Assembly: GCA_900110015.1 (NCBI GenBank)
Contig: FOCD01000003.1
Location: 285,471-349,470, forward strand
DNA: 64,000 bases
From: Terribacillus saccharophilus
GTDB taxonomy: Bacteria; Bacillota; Bacilli; Bacillales; Amphibacillaceae
Reading direction: 5' to 3'
This document shows positions 54,101 to 62,409 of this stretch, piece by piece; within the stretch, counting starts at the first letter, position 1, and the number at the start of each line of letters is the position of its first letter. The notes under the pieces are model-generated. The model did no database searches, was not told the origin of the DNA, and was given only the letters and a program-made list of their open reading frames with translations. A program made the translations under genes and the position numbers.

Positions 54101-55509
54101 TCGACTGTTAACGAACTATCCGCCTGCAGAAGTAAGGCAATAACACCGCTTATATGCGGAGCTGCCATCGATGTGCCGCTGAATGCTGCACTATAATCAC
54201 TGCCGCTTACCGCAGAATAGACATTCACTCCCGGAGCCGCAATATCCGGCTTGATTTCTCCATCATATGGAGAAGGACCGCGAGATGAGAAGCTTGCCAA
54301 TCCATCTTGACTATCCGTTGCTGCTACAGAGATTGATTCTGGGTAGTTGGAAGGTGCTGATACTGTCGCATCTCCATCTCCATCATTACCAGCAGAGAAC
54401 ACTGGCACGATACCGGCATTTCGCCAAGTTTGGACAACTTCCCGATACCATTCATCCAGACCTGGACCGCCGCCCCAAGAGTTATTGACGATATCTGGCG
54501 CTTGCTCTGGATGAGGGTTGCCTTCTTCATCCTTTGGTGCAAGCATCCATTCAGCAGCATCAAGCAAGATGGCATCCGTTGTCTGCCCAAGTCCAGTATC
54601 AGGATGGAAAGCTTTTACCGCAATCCATTTCGCACCTGGCGCAACCCCAATATCCTGAGAGCCATCGGGTTCTGCACCGACAGCTGTACCGATTGTATGT
54701 GTACCATGATCCAAGTCATCATACGGTACTGCTTCCCCGTCGACTGCATCATACCAGTTGAATTCATGGGAAACATTATCCGGATCAGCTGGATTATAGC
54801 CGCGGTATTTTTCAAGTAACGCAGGATGGTCATACTGTACACCAGTATCCAGCCCACCGATGACGACACCAGTACCATCCAAGCCGGTTTCCTGCCATAC
54901 CGCAGGTGCCCCGACTCTTTCTACGCCCCATGCTTCGACTTCCTCAGCCAAAGCGGCAACCTGCTTTTCTTCTGCCTTTGCAGGCTCGAGAATTTTACGC
55001 TCTCTGTTTGGTAAGATTTTCTCTACTTCCTCAGAAGCAGCTATCTCATCCATCACTTTTTTGGAGCTGGTTACCTTCAATGCATTGACGATATAGTAAG
55101 AGTCATAATCCTTAACAACCCCTTTGTCCTTTGCCTGCTGCAAGTAATCAAGCAAATTCGCTTGAGAAGCATCTGCCGTTACCCGCAAATCGCTGACAAC
55201 AGCTGAATTTTGGATGCGCTTCTCTTCCTTAGCTGACAAACTGGCTGACTGCTTCTTCGCCTTCTCGACTGCAGTCTCTGCAGCCTTCTTCGTATCCGCT
55301 TGTTCCTTCAGCTTAACCAGATACGTCACCTGCTCATCCGCTTTGAACTGTGACGTAACATCCTTGTCCACCTTCGCTGCTACACTCTCACTCGCTTTTA
55401 CAGAAGTTCGCTCAGAAGACTGTGCTCGTGAAGCTGTAGGAGAAAGCAATGACAAGAGAAATACACCGACCGCCAGAATACTGAGCCATTTTGCCATACG
55501 TTTCTGCAT
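51187..55509 (-). CDS. bpr: bacillopeptidase F, secreted S8 serine protease
   Basis: A protein of 1440 residues, close to B. subtilis Bpr (about 1430). Signal peptide MQKRMAKWLSILAVGVFLLSLL...SRA, then an I9-type propeptide (residues about 40-180), then the subtilisin domain with Asp in VIGGLDTGVQYDHP, His in DLDHGTHTIGTAVG and Ser in FSGTSMAAPHISG. After it come a MAM/immune-inhibitor-like region (SQDFEEEPAGWTSFG), two carboxypeptidase-regulatory-like repeats and C-terminal Ig/glucodextranase-like repeats (TVTGTVSDDYLNKLTINGA). ATG 55509 has AAAGGAG nine bases upstream; longer in-frame starts exist at 55530 and 55560. It degrades extracellular protein. Confidence 0.95.
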   Translation of the reverse strand: MQKRMAKWLSILAVGVFLLSLLSPTASRAQSSERTSVKASESVAAKVDKDVTSQFKADEQVTYLVKLKEQADTKKAAETAVEKAKKQSASLSAKEEKRIQNSAVVSDLRVTADASQANLLDYLQQAKDKGVVKDYDSYYIVNALKVTSSKKVMDEIAASEEVEKILPNRERKILEPAKAEEKQVAALAEEVEAWGVERVGAPAVWQETGLDGTGVVIGGLDTGVQYDHPALLEKYRGYNPADPDNVSHEFNWYDAVDGEAVPYDDLDHGTHTIGTAVGAEPDGSQDIGVAPGAKWIAVKAFHPDTGLGQTTDAILLDAAEWMLAPKDEEGNPHPEQAPDIVNNSWGGGPGLDEWYREVVQTWRNAGIVPVFSAGNDGDGDATVSAPSNYPESISVAATDSQDGLASFSSRGPSPYDGEIKPDIAAPGVNVYSAVSGSDYSAAFSGTSMAAPHISGVIALLLQADSSLTVDEIETILYDTADRQTSSDYPDEINEGFGHGIVNAYLAVSTIATGVGEINGNVYQDGDDEEPAVITHEAVSELYQGVATPLTAEVTDNISADTVTLQYKKDEGEWQSVDAALVEGNAASGTYQAVLPAEATTGETLVYKFVVTDFGGNTTETDAFEVELIAPLSVGYSQDFEEEPAGWTSFGDQNSWEWGAPAAGPEAAASGENVYGTGAYPNNADATLLAPPVAVPEDGEAYLQFQTWFDLESRYDYGHVVVSTDKENWEQVGSYNGANGAWSAEQIDLGDFAGQTVYVGFHLETDGSISKQGWYIDDVAISDSSSTSASIMKITKKVKEDAKQTKDSAKSKKKVDAKKLAPTPIQNVQGPTLPDGQADPADISPTALPVDATVTVQETGRSVQTDPADGSYRLLQAAGDITLEAAAYGFHSSTAPVTVTEGSAVTQNFTLDPIAEGTVSGTVTNAQTGEPIAGANVYVVEDAAVQPVKTDDSGAYTLTAYEGTYTLKITAPSFKGTEFEVTVNADEATEQNVELEPFIGFAGEIGYDDGTGENAHAFYDAGNGWAVKFTLAEGQSSAQVTGGLFRFWDESFPTPGGTNFAVEIYDASGEDSAPGKKLAGPIAGEALRNGEWTQVDLAGEGVVVDSDFYILYVQTDPNPNTPALATDEDGEFSGRSWQNVGGEWSPVPEEDGNYMIRALVDYEAQAPVITSPAPDTVTKEDSVTVEGTAAAGGTVEISNNGEVAASVEATDEGAFAADVELTEGENSLTAVTKLENGSTAPSEAVTIIRDQTAPELTITAPEDGSKTNKETVTVTGTVSDDYLNKLTINGAKTDVKEDGTFSKRILLDEGVNEIKVVATDQAGNKTKQVIELEADYTAPELENVKPDQDAQVQPGETVVISFESEPGLEDATFYLKAPLTNFRTTSQATELPMRETEDGLYVGYWTATSSAKLDGADVVVKATDAFGNTSEATAAGKVFIE

Positions 55510-56046
55510 CTTCTCATTCTCCTTTTTCATGATATGGTCTTGCCCGGTAACCTCCTCCACCTCCGCCTTCTAAAATGACAGATTATGTAATATCGCTCAG
55601 ATGTTATAGATAGATTACGAGATTATGTCGGTTACGGGAAGAGCGTCGGGAGAAATGAGGAGCATATGCATAGATACGGGAATCTCCTGCATGATTATAG
55701 TAATAATTTTCTGTTAATTTAGTGTAATGATTGTTTAAAAGCTGCGAAAAATTACTTTTGTCTTCCAGCAAAAGTCCTTAGTCATAGGAAAATGACATTG
55801 CTTATTTGTATAATTAATTCCCTGAATCTGTGCATCTGCTGTCAGTTTGCTCAACTAGACTTTACCTCCCTTGCCTTAAAGATTAAATTTATGGGAATGT
55901 TGGCATGTAGAAAACCTCTGTATTCATGGCTAGATGGTTTTTATTCAAACACAGCATTTTCTCACCCTATATACCTGTAAAATATATCCATAAGTGAACA
56001 AAACAGGCTAAAGGTCCTGACGATTAATAACTCAACTGAACAAAAA
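55510..56046. other. non-coding stretch upstream of bpr
   Basis: About 540 bases with no gene that I can support. It must contain the bpr control region on the minus strand, since expression of Bpr is growth-phase dependent in Bacillus, but no clear promoter or operator is visible. A short plus-strand frame at 55792-55980 has no ribosome site. Confidence 0.5.
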
Positions 56047-56080
56047 AATGCTTAGAGTCTTTAGTGACTCTAAGCATCCC
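56044..56080 (-). terminator. terminator of yeeI
   Basis: ATGCTTAGAGTC and GACTCTAAGCAT arms around a 7-base loop, followed on the minus strand by TTTTTTTG. Confidence 0.88.
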
Positions 56081-56090
56081 TTTACTGTCA

Positions 56091-56807
56091 TTAACCTAAA
56101 TCGACATTATGATAAACCTGCTGCACATCTTCCAGATCTTCAAGAGCATCGATAAGTTTCTCGAATTGCTCCTGTGCCTCTGCATCAAGGGTGATGTCAT
56201 TCTGTGCCAGCATAGAAAGCTCAGCTACAGTGAACTCTTCGATTCCAGCTTGCTTAAGAGCTTCCTGTACAACGTGGAACTGATCAGGCTCTGCATAAAC
56301 GATGACCGCATCGTCTTCTTCGATGATGTCACGTGCATCGACATCAGCCTCCATCAGAATCTCCAATACGTCATCTGAGGACTTGCCTTCGATACCGACG
56401 ACTGCTGTCGCATCAAACATATACGCAACAGATCCGCTGACACCCATGTTTCCGCCATTTTTACTAAATGCAGCACGAACCTCAGGAGCTGTACGGTTCA
56501 CATTGTTTGTCAATGCATCAACAATAATCATAGAGCCGCTCGGCCCGAAACCTTCGTAGCGCATTTCGTCGTAGTTCTCTTCGCCGCCGCCTTTAGCTTT
56601 CTCGATTGCACGATCGATGATTGCTTTCGGTACGTTATACGTCTTCGCACGCTCCAAGACAAACTTCAATGCCTGATTGGCTTCCGGATCCGGCTCGCCT
56701 TGTTTGGCAACTACATAGATCTCCCGGCCGAACTTAGCGTAAATCCGGCTAGTATTGGCATCCTTTGAAGCTTTCTTCTCTTTGATATTGTTCCATTTAC
56801 GTCCCAT
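56091..56807 (-). CDS. yeeI: YebC/PmpR-family protein YeeI
   Basis: A 238-residue protein of the YebC/TACO1 family: [20 protein letters not shown] at the N-terminus, [20 protein letters not shown] and [27 protein letters not shown] in the middle, and [21 protein letters not shown] at the end. The start MGRKWNNIK identifies the YeeI branch of Bacillus rather than YrbC. YebC-type proteins help ribosomes through proline stretches, and some act as regulators; which role YeeI has is not certain. Confidence 0.95.
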   Translation of the reverse strand: MGRKWNNIKEKKASKDANTSRIYAKFGREIYVVAKQGEPDPEANQALKFVLERAKTYNVPKAIIDRAIEKAKGGGEENYDEMRYEGFGPSGSMIIVDALTNNVNRTAPEVRAAFSKNGGNMGVSGSVAYMFDATAVVGIEGKSSDDVLEILMEADVDARDIIEEDDAVIVYAEPDQFHVVQEALKQAGIEEFTVAELSMLAQNDITLDAEAQEQFEKLIDALEDLEDVQQVYHNVDLG

Positions 56808-56957
56808 TAGTGAACACTCTCTTTCAATCTATTTTAAAACTGTGTGTGAAATAATGATTGCTACTATCATTATAACGCATAAAGCTGCTTTCTTAAACTG
56901 GGGTACTTGAGGTGGTGATTGGTATTAGAGTCCTCTATAAAGTAAATGCATGAACCC

Positions 56958-57170
56958 TTATAAGGATTCATGCTCTTTACTGAACTGCTCATATGCTGTT
57001 TCGAATGCTTGAAAGCTAGCTGGACCAAGTTTTGCTTTATCCCGGTCAAATAGCCTCTCAAAGACAATGTCATAAACTTCTGCTGCACTGCATTTCCTGA
57101 AGCTTGCAACAAGCTCTAGATAAGATAGAAAATATGCAGTGCTTAACTTACCGCCTTTATTCAGAATCAT
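56958..57170 (-). CDS. hypothetical small protein (70 aa)
   Basis: Unrecognised soluble protein: GGKLSTAYFLSYLELVASFRK, AEVYDIVFERLFDRDKAK and FQAFETAYEQFSKEHESL, mainly helical. ATG 57170 has GAGGAGGAGAC at good distance, so it is very likely translated. It is divergent to the ars operon and could share control with it, but nothing shows that. Confidence 0.7.
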   Translation of the reverse strand: MILNKGGKLSTAYFLSYLELVASFRKCSAAEVYDIVFERLFDRDKAKLGPASFQAFETAYEQFSKEHESL

Positions 57171-57221
57171 AGATTAGTCTCCTCCTCAATTGCATGACGT
57201 CACGCCTCTTCTTTGTCTATT

Positions 57222-57268
57222 ATAAGTATATAACAATTGCCTTATATAATAAAATGCTTATATACTAG
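57222..57268. promoter_or_regulatory. AT-rich repeats before arsR, candidate ArsR operator
   Basis: Repeated TATATAA/TTATATA words (TATAAGTATATAAC, CTTATATAATA, GCTTATATACT) just upstream of the arsR Shine-Dalgarno. Partial dyads of this kind are typical ArsR sites; the exact half-sites are not certain. Confidence 0.5.
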
Positions 57269-57288
57269 TTTCAGAAGGAGGAATTTTG

Positions 57289-57633
57289 ATGACGGTAACA
57301 GCTGCTTTATCAACTGAAAAGCTTACAGAGACTTTAAAGATCCTTTATGATCCAACACGTCTTTTGCTAATGAAATTACTGACGGAAAAAGAGTACTGTG
57401 TCTGTGAACTGGTAGACATGTTTGAAGTCAGCCAGCCGGCAATCAGCCAGCACTTGCGTAAATATAAAAAAGCAAGTCTTGTTTACGAAGAAAGGCGCGG
57501 ACAATGGCGCTACTATCGTTTTAACAAGACTTGTGAACAGCGCGCTTTGGTAGAGCAAATACTCAGCCAGCTGGACGAAAATGACGAACAGCTTGTAAAA
57601 CTGCGATCCAAAGCAGAAGCAATCACTTGTTAA
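57289..57633 (+). CDS. arsR: arsenic-type ArsR repressor
   Basis: A 114-residue winged-helix repressor: ILYDPTRLLLMKLL, the metal-site helix KEYCVCELVDMF with the CxC pair used for As(III)/Sb(III), and VSQPAISQHLRKYKKASLVYEERRGQWRYYRF. ATG 57289 has GAAGGAGG seven bases upstream. It is followed within 20 bases by arsB, and the AT-rich repeats before it could be its operator. It represses the operon until arsenite binds. Confidence 0.93.
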   Translation: MTVTAALSTEKLTETLKILYDPTRLLLMKLLTEKEYCVCELVDMFEVSQPAISQHLRKYKKASLVYEERRGQWRYYRFNKTCEQRALVEQILSQLDENDEQLVKLRSKAEAITC

Positions 57634-57652
57634 GTAGGGAGTTTTTATACAC

Positions 57653-58951
57653 ATGTTAACAACTGTTCTAGCCTGCACTATCTTTCTTATCACACTTATT
57701 TTTATCATCTGGCAGCCTAAAAATCTCAATATCGGCTGGACAGCCTGTGGCGGAGCTATACTAGCTTTATTGGTAGGTGTAGTTGATTTTACGGATGTAT
57801 GGGAAGTGACAGCAATTGTCTGGAATGCCACCTTGGCGTTTGTGGCAATCATATTAATATCACTCATTCTGGACAGGATTGGATTTTTTGAATGGGCTGC
57901 TTTACATATGGCCGCTGCTGCCAAAGGTAACGGTGTAAAGATGTTCATTTACGTCTGTCTGCTTGGCGCGGTCGTTTCTGCCTTTTTCGCAAACGATGGA
58001 GCGGCTCTGATTCTGACACCCATTGTTCTGGCAATGGTTCGGGCACTGCGTCTTGACGAAGCACTCGTCTTTCCATTTATTATCGCGAGCGGGTTCATTG
58101 CCGATACGACATCCTTGCCGCTTGTTGTAAGTAATCTTGTGAATATCGTTTCTGCCGATTTCTTTGATATAACGTTTCTAGAATATGCATCTCGAATGAT
58201 CGTACCTAACTTTATTTCGCTTGCAGCAAGTATATTGGTGTTATATTTATTTTTCCGTAAGCGAATACCTGCAACCTATGATACTGCAGCTGTGAAAGTA
58301 CCAATGACTGCAATTAAAGATAAGAAATTGTTTAAACTATCTTGGTATGTGTTAGCGTTGTTGGTAGCCGGTTACTTGGTTTGCGAGTTCTTACATATCC
58401 CTGTCTCTTTTGTAGCCATCAGTATTGCTTTTATTTTCTTGGCTTTTGCTCGGCGCAGTCCAGCAGTCGAAACTAAAGCTGTTGTGAAAGATGCACCGTG
58501 GAATATCGTTTTCTTCTCTATCGGTATGTATGTGGTTGTCTACGGATTGCGTAATGTAGGTTTGACTGACATACTTGCTGATAGCATTCAGTATGTTGCC
58601 GATCAAGGCATGTTCATTGGAACCTTGGGCATGGGCTTTATCGCAGCCATCCTGTCATCAGTTATGAATAATTTGCCGACAGTCTTGATTGACGCGATTG
58701 CCATTTCCCAGACATCCACTTCCGGCGCGATACGGGAAGCCCTTATATATGCAAATGTGATTGGATCCGATCTTGGTCCGAAAATCACACCGATTGGATC
58801 ATTAGCGACTCTTTTATGGCTTCATGTACTGTCACAAAAGGGCATGCGTATCACGTGGGGTACTTATTTCAAGTCAGGAATCATCCTGACTATACCAACG
58901 CTGTTACTGACACTTACAGGATTATATGTTTGGCTCATTATCATCCATTAA
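57653..58951 (+). CDS. arsB: arsenite efflux transporter ArsB
   Basis: A 432-residue ion-transporter-superfamily protein with about eleven TM helices. ArsB features: [64 protein letters not shown] and [14 protein letters not shown]. It exports As(OH)3/Sb(OH)3. It follows arsR by 19 bases and precedes the flavoprotein gene by 12 bases. No arsC or arsA is seen here, so it should work alone or with a distant arsenate reductase. Confidence 0.94.
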   Translation: MLTTVLACTIFLITLIFIIWQPKNLNIGWTACGGAILALLVGVVDFTDVWEVTAIVWNATLAFVAIILISLILDRIGFFEWAALHMAAAAKGNGVKMFIYVCLLGAVVSAFFANDGAALILTPIVLAMVRALRLDEALVFPFIIASGFIADTTSLPLVVSNLVNIVSADFFDITFLEYASRMIVPNFISLAASILVLYLFFRKRIPATYDTAAVKVPMTAIKDKKLFKLSWYVLALLVAGYLVCEFLHIPVSFVAISIAFIFLAFARRSPAVETKAVVKDAPWNIVFFSIGMYVVVYGLRNVGLTDILADSIQYVADQGMFIGTLGMGFIAAILSSVMNNLPTVLIDAIAISQTSTSGAIREALIYANVIGSDLGPKITPIGSLATLLWLHVLSQKGMRITWGTYFKSGIILTIPTLLLTLTGLYVWLIIIH

Positions 58952-58963
58952 AGGAGAGATACT

Positions 58964-60601
58964 ATGAAAATTCGTATAATAGGATCCGTCGCAGCCGGAA
59001 CGTCTGTTGCTGCCAAAGCACGCCGAAACAACGAAGAAGCTGATATTCGCATTTATGACAGAGATTATGATATATCCTACAGCGTCTGCGGCATCCCTTA
59101 CTTTGTCGGTGATGAAGTCGAGGATCTGGAGACACTAAATCCGCGCAATCCAGCATGGTTCAAGAAACGCTATAATGTCTCGATTCAGACCAGACACGAA
59201 GTAATTGATATAGATCATGCTGCTAAAACCTTAACTATAAAAAATTTGGATACAGAAGAAACAATGACGGACACGTATGATGTTCTTGTCTTCGCTACTG
59301 GCGCTAGTCCAATAACACCTGATATAGAAGGCACAAAGCTGGAGCATGTCTTTCACGTTCGTACGATTCAGCATGCAGGTGCAATCGACCAGTTCATCGA
59401 ATCTAGCGTGCCAAAGAAAGCTACCATCATTGGTGCCGGTTATATTGGATTGGAAATGGCTGAACAACTGACTCATCTAGGAATTGAAGTAACAATTATT
59501 CAGCGCAGCAACCAGGTGATGAAACATCTGGATAAAGATATAGCTGATCATGTGGCCGATACTTTGGAAGCGTATGGTGTAAAATTGCTGCTCGGACAAG
59601 AAGCTATCCGTATTACCAATACAGAGGTTATTACTTCCAGCGGAGATACCATTGCATCTGATATAGTTTTCCTGGCTGTTGGTGTTCAGCCGAATACAGC
59701 TTTAGCTGAAAAGATTGGCGTCAAAATTGGAGAAACCGGAGCAATTGCAGTAAACGAAAAAATGCAAACCAATTTGCCGGATGTATATGCAGTCGGTGAT
59801 GTGGCAGAGAGCTTCTCAGTTATTACAGGTAAACCGCTCTATCGACCGCTCGGTTCCACTGCTAACAAGATGGGGCGCATAGCAGGTGATGTCATTACCG
59901 GTGGCACTTCTGCTCACCGAGGTATTCTTGGCACCGGTATTGTCCGTATATTCGAATTAGCTGTTGGGCAGACCGGTATGAATGAACAAGAGGCTCTTGC
60001 GCATGGATATGATATCGAGACGCTGCATAATATCAAACCTGCTCGCGCTGCTTATCTTGGTGGCAAGGAGATTACCATAAAAGCAACTGCTGACCGAGCA
60101 ACCGGTCTTCTTCTTGGTGTTCAAGCAGTCGGTGAAGAAGGCGTGGACAAGCGCATCGACGTATTTGTAACAGCTATGACCTTTGGAGCCAAGGCAGAGG
60201 ACCTGTTCCATCTCGATTTAGCATATGCTCCCCCATTCAGCACAACAAAGGATCCAGTCATGTATACAGGTATGGCACTGGATAATGCAATCAAGAAGCA
60301 TAATAAGCTGCTTACGCCAAAAGAACTGCAGCATCGGCTAAGCCAAGGTGAATCTTTTCAGATCATTGATACACGCGCGCGGTCCCAATATGAAACATCC
60401 CACGTGCCAGAAGCTCATAGCATTCCTTTAGCAGAGCTCAGGGAGAAAGCAAAAGAACTTGATCCGAAAAAGCCGACCCTTTGCTACTGCAACAGTGGTT
60501 TCACAGGTAATGCTGCACAAAATATTTTGCGTAACATGGGATTTGAAGAAGTATACAATCTATCTGGCGGGAATAAGAATTATCAGAAGTACAGGTCATG
60601 A
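58964..60601 (+). CDS. CoA-disulfide reductase-rhodanese fusion
   Basis: A 545-residue flavoprotein. Residues 1-440: pyridine nucleotide-disulfide oxidoreductase of the CoADR/Nox class, FAD loop GSVAAGTSVAAKARR, active Cys in YSVCGIPYF (near 43), NAD loop GAGYIGLEMAEQL and VGDVAE. Residues about 460-545: a rhodanese with active Cys in LCYCNSGFTG. The fusion moves or reduces CoA disulfides/persulfides. GGAGAG precedes ATG 58964. As the third gene of the ars operon, it may repair thiols attacked by arsenite or handle thiolated arsenic; this is inferred from position. Confidence 0.9.
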   Translation: MKIRIIGSVAAGTSVAAKARRNNEEADIRIYDRDYDISYSVCGIPYFVGDEVEDLETLNPRNPAWFKKRYNVSIQTRHEVIDIDHAAKTLTIKNLDTEETMTDTYDVLVFATGASPITPDIEGTKLEHVFHVRTIQHAGAIDQFIESSVPKKATIIGAGYIGLEMAEQLTHLGIEVTIIQRSNQVMKHLDKDIADHVADTLEAYGVKLLLGQEAIRITNTEVITSSGDTIASDIVFLAVGVQPNTALAEKIGVKIGETGAIAVNEKMQTNLPDVYAVGDVAESFSVITGKPLYRPLGSTANKMGRIAGDVITGGTSAHRGILGTGIVRIFELAVGQTGMNEQEALAHGYDIETLHNIKPARAAYLGGKEITIKATADRATGLLLGVQAVGEEGVDKRIDVFVTAMTFGAKAEDLFHLDLAYAPPFSTTKDPVMYTGMALDNAIKKHNKLLTPKELQHRLSQGESFQIIDTRARSQYETSHVPEAHSIPLAELREKAKELDPKKPTLCYCNSGFTGNAAQNILRNMGFEEVYNLSGGNKNYQKYRS

Positions 60602-60634
60602 GAAAAGCCGCATACGTTTGTATGCGGCTTTTTG
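60602..60634 (+). terminator. terminator of the ars operon
   Basis: AAAAGCCGCATAC-GTTT-GTATGCGGCTTTTT: an 11-bp GC-rich stem with a T-run, beginning at the stop codon. Confidence 0.92.
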
Positions 60635-60792
60635 TTACAATGATTCTGTGATTGAACTTTTGTGTATCAGGTACACTAAATTATGTTCACATCAGTTATT
60701 CGTTAGTACTAATGTTCCAAATGACTATTTCTTTGTTTAATATCGTAAAAATAATATGAAACAAGCTGGAAACGGCGAAAGGATTAATTCAA

Positions 60793-61410
60793 ATGGAAGA
60801 TTTAATACAGCAAATAAAAAAGAGATTTAAACAACATGACCAGAATAAACCATTTCTCATCGCCTTAGATGGTTTAAGCGGCTCAGGGAAAACGACATTG
60901 GTGCATCAGCTTAAAAGCAATTTTGATGACACTGTCGTCATACATATTGACGACCACGTGGTGGAAAATGCCAAGCGATATAATACAGGTCATGAGGAAT
61001 GGTTTGAGTATTACCATTTGCAGTGGGATACGATTTACTTGAGAGATAACTTATTTAAAAAGCTAAATAACAATCACTCTGATATTCAATTGATGTTTTA
61101 TGAAAGAGAAAAAGATACATTTAAAAATAAGTCCATAGAGTTTACTAGTAAGAGTATAGTAATTGTTGAAGGCATCTTCCTACTAAGAAAAGAATGGAAG
61201 GATTTCTATGATTATATCATTTTCCTGGATTGTCCTCAGGAAATAAGGCACGAGCGCGCACTTGATCGCGATGCTTACATAGGAAGTTTTGAAGAGAGAT
61301 TAAGAAAGTATAAAGAAAGATATTGGATTGCAGAGGATTATTACATGGATACTGAAAATCCTATGAAAAAAGCACACTATATTCTGCGATATAAAGATAT
61401 AAAGATATAA
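60793..61410 (+). CDS. P-loop kinase, uridine-kinase-like
   Basis: A 205-residue kinase: Walker A GLSGSGKTTLVHQL near residue 27-40, VIHIDDHVVENAKRY (Walker-type acid), IVIVEGIFLLRKEWKDFYDYIIFLDCP and the LID-like RALDRDAYIGSFEERLRKYKERYW. It resembles bacterial uridine kinase/AAA-family kinases, but the substrate is unclear. The C-terminus runs into an 8-bp tandem repeat, and the stop lies inside the third copy. The base composition is more AT-rich than the ars operon. Confidence 0.82.
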   Translation: MEDLIQQIKKRFKQHDQNKPFLIALDGLSGSGKTTLVHQLKSNFDDTVVIHIDDHVVENAKRYNTGHEEWFEYYHLQWDTIYLRDNLFKKLNNNHSDIQLMFYEREKDTFKNKSIEFTSKSIVIVEGIFLLRKEWKDFYDYIIFLDCPQEIRHERALDRDAYIGSFEERLRKYKERYWIAEDYYMDTENPMKKAHYILRYKDIKI

Positions 61411-61452
61411 AGATATAAAGATATAAAGATATAAAGATATAAAGATATAAAA
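61389..61452 (+). repeat. 8-bp tandem repeat (ATATAAAG) x7 at the 3' end of the kinase gene
   Basis: Seven perfect copies of ATATAAAG followed by one imperfect copy (ATATAAAA). The unit is not a multiple of three, and the array begins inside codons of the kinase gene and continues past its stop (61408-61410). Such arrays vary in copy number by slippage. Confidence 0.95.
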
Positions 61453-61548
61453 CAGTATAAGCCTAAACACTAAAAAACCGAGTGCTCTTTAAACTATTTA
61501 AATTATAATCAATAAAATAATAAATCTGAAGTAATTGAGGGTGAGTAT

Positions 61549-62088
61549 ATGGATTTCCCCGATTTAGAAACAGACCGATTATACTTAATTCAACTATCCG
61601 AACCACATGTCGAGGATTTTTTCGATATCCTTTCGCGTGATGATGTAACTAAATACTATGGAACGGACCCACTCAATAGTCGTGATGAAGCCCTAGAAAT
61701 CATCCATATGTTTCAAGAAGCATACGATAAACAGATTGGTATAATGTGGAGCATCATGTTGAAGGAGAGCAATAAATTCATAGGTAGTGGTGGGATCAGC
61801 AATATCTTTCTTAAAGGTAAGAGAGCAGATATAGGTTTTGATTTGCACCCTGATTATTGGGGAAGTGGTTATGCAATGGAAGCCTGTAGAGAAATCTTAA
61901 ATTATTCCTTTGGTAATTTGGAATTGTATAGGATTGGAGCTCAAGTCTATCCTAATAATCATGGATCAAGAAAATTATTAAAACGACTCGGTTTCTCTGA
62001 AGAAGGATTATTACGTAGTTACTTTTATCAAAGAAATCAATTTCATGATGCACTTACTTTGTCTTTGTTAAAAGATGATTGGGCTTGA
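61549..62088 (+). CDS. GNAT N-acetyltransferase (RimJ/RimL-like)
   Basis: A 179-residue acetyltransferase: LETDRLYLIQLSEPHVEDFF, DIGFDLHPDYWGSGYAMEACREI (acetyl-CoA loop) and YRIGAQVYPNNHGSRKLLKRLGFSEEG. GAGGGTG precedes the ATG. It is similar in class to the protein at 18395-18973 but not close. A target such as an aminoglycoside or protein N-terminus cannot be assigned. Confidence 0.88.
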   Translation: MDFPDLETDRLYLIQLSEPHVEDFFDILSRDDVTKYYGTDPLNSRDEALEIIHMFQEAYDKQIGIMWSIMLKESNKFIGSGGISNIFLKGKRADIGFDLHPDYWGSGYAMEACREILNYSFGNLELYRIGAQVYPNNHGSRKLLKRLGFSEEGLLRSYFYQRNQFHDALTLSLLKDDWA

Positions 62089-62158
62089 TTAAAAGTTGGG
62101 CGGTCAACTGGACGGACGTCTAAATAAATACTCTCCTTCAAAAATTAAAGGAAAGCAT

Positions 62159-62200
62159 AAAAAAGCTCTAGAAACATCACATTTCTAGGGCTTTCTCTAT
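62159..62200 (+). terminator. terminator after the GNAT gene
   Basis: AAAGCTCTAGAAA - 7-base loop - TTTCTAGGGCTTT with one G-T pair, then CTC and few T residues. Moderate strength. Confidence 0.75.
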
Positions 62201-62409
62201 AAGCTTGGGTAGTGGACTTGAACGGTTTCCCCCCAACCTTACCATGGTTCATATCCTATGCGGCAGTATAGGGTGGATGGTGTTATATCGGGCTATATAT
62301 AGCAATAAGTACGCTAGTTTGAAGAAGGTATTGAAATTACTGGTCGGTTTGGTCAGCTGATGGCTAAAGTTGATTGATTAATCTCCCTTTTCAGATCAAG
62401 GTTTTTTAC
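62201..62409. other. non-coding stretch
   Basis: No supported gene. The GTAGTGGACTTGAAC...CCCCCCAACC words at 62210-62240 recall a degraded tRNA T-arm, but no cloverleaf folds. The remainder is AT-rich with no repeat that I can define. Confidence 0.4.

Noticed and set aside
55792..55980. 62-codon plus-strand frame upstream of bpr
   Set aside because: Lacks a Shine-Dalgarno and has an unlikely amino-acid make-up; treated as non-coding.
56870..57112. 80-codon frame on the minus strand near the ars operon
   Set aside because: It overlaps the 70-aa gene at 56958-57170, which has the clear ribosome site; the other frame does not.
61389..61452. Possibility that the 8-bp repeats are a CRISPR array
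   Set aside because: Unit is 8 bp with no spacers, so it is a simple-sequence repeat. No CRISPR array was seen anywhere in the window.
62205..62260. tRNA-like words (GGACTTGAAC and CCCCCCAACC) after the GNAT gene
   Set aside because: No acceptor or anticodon stem can be folded; at best a degraded fragment.
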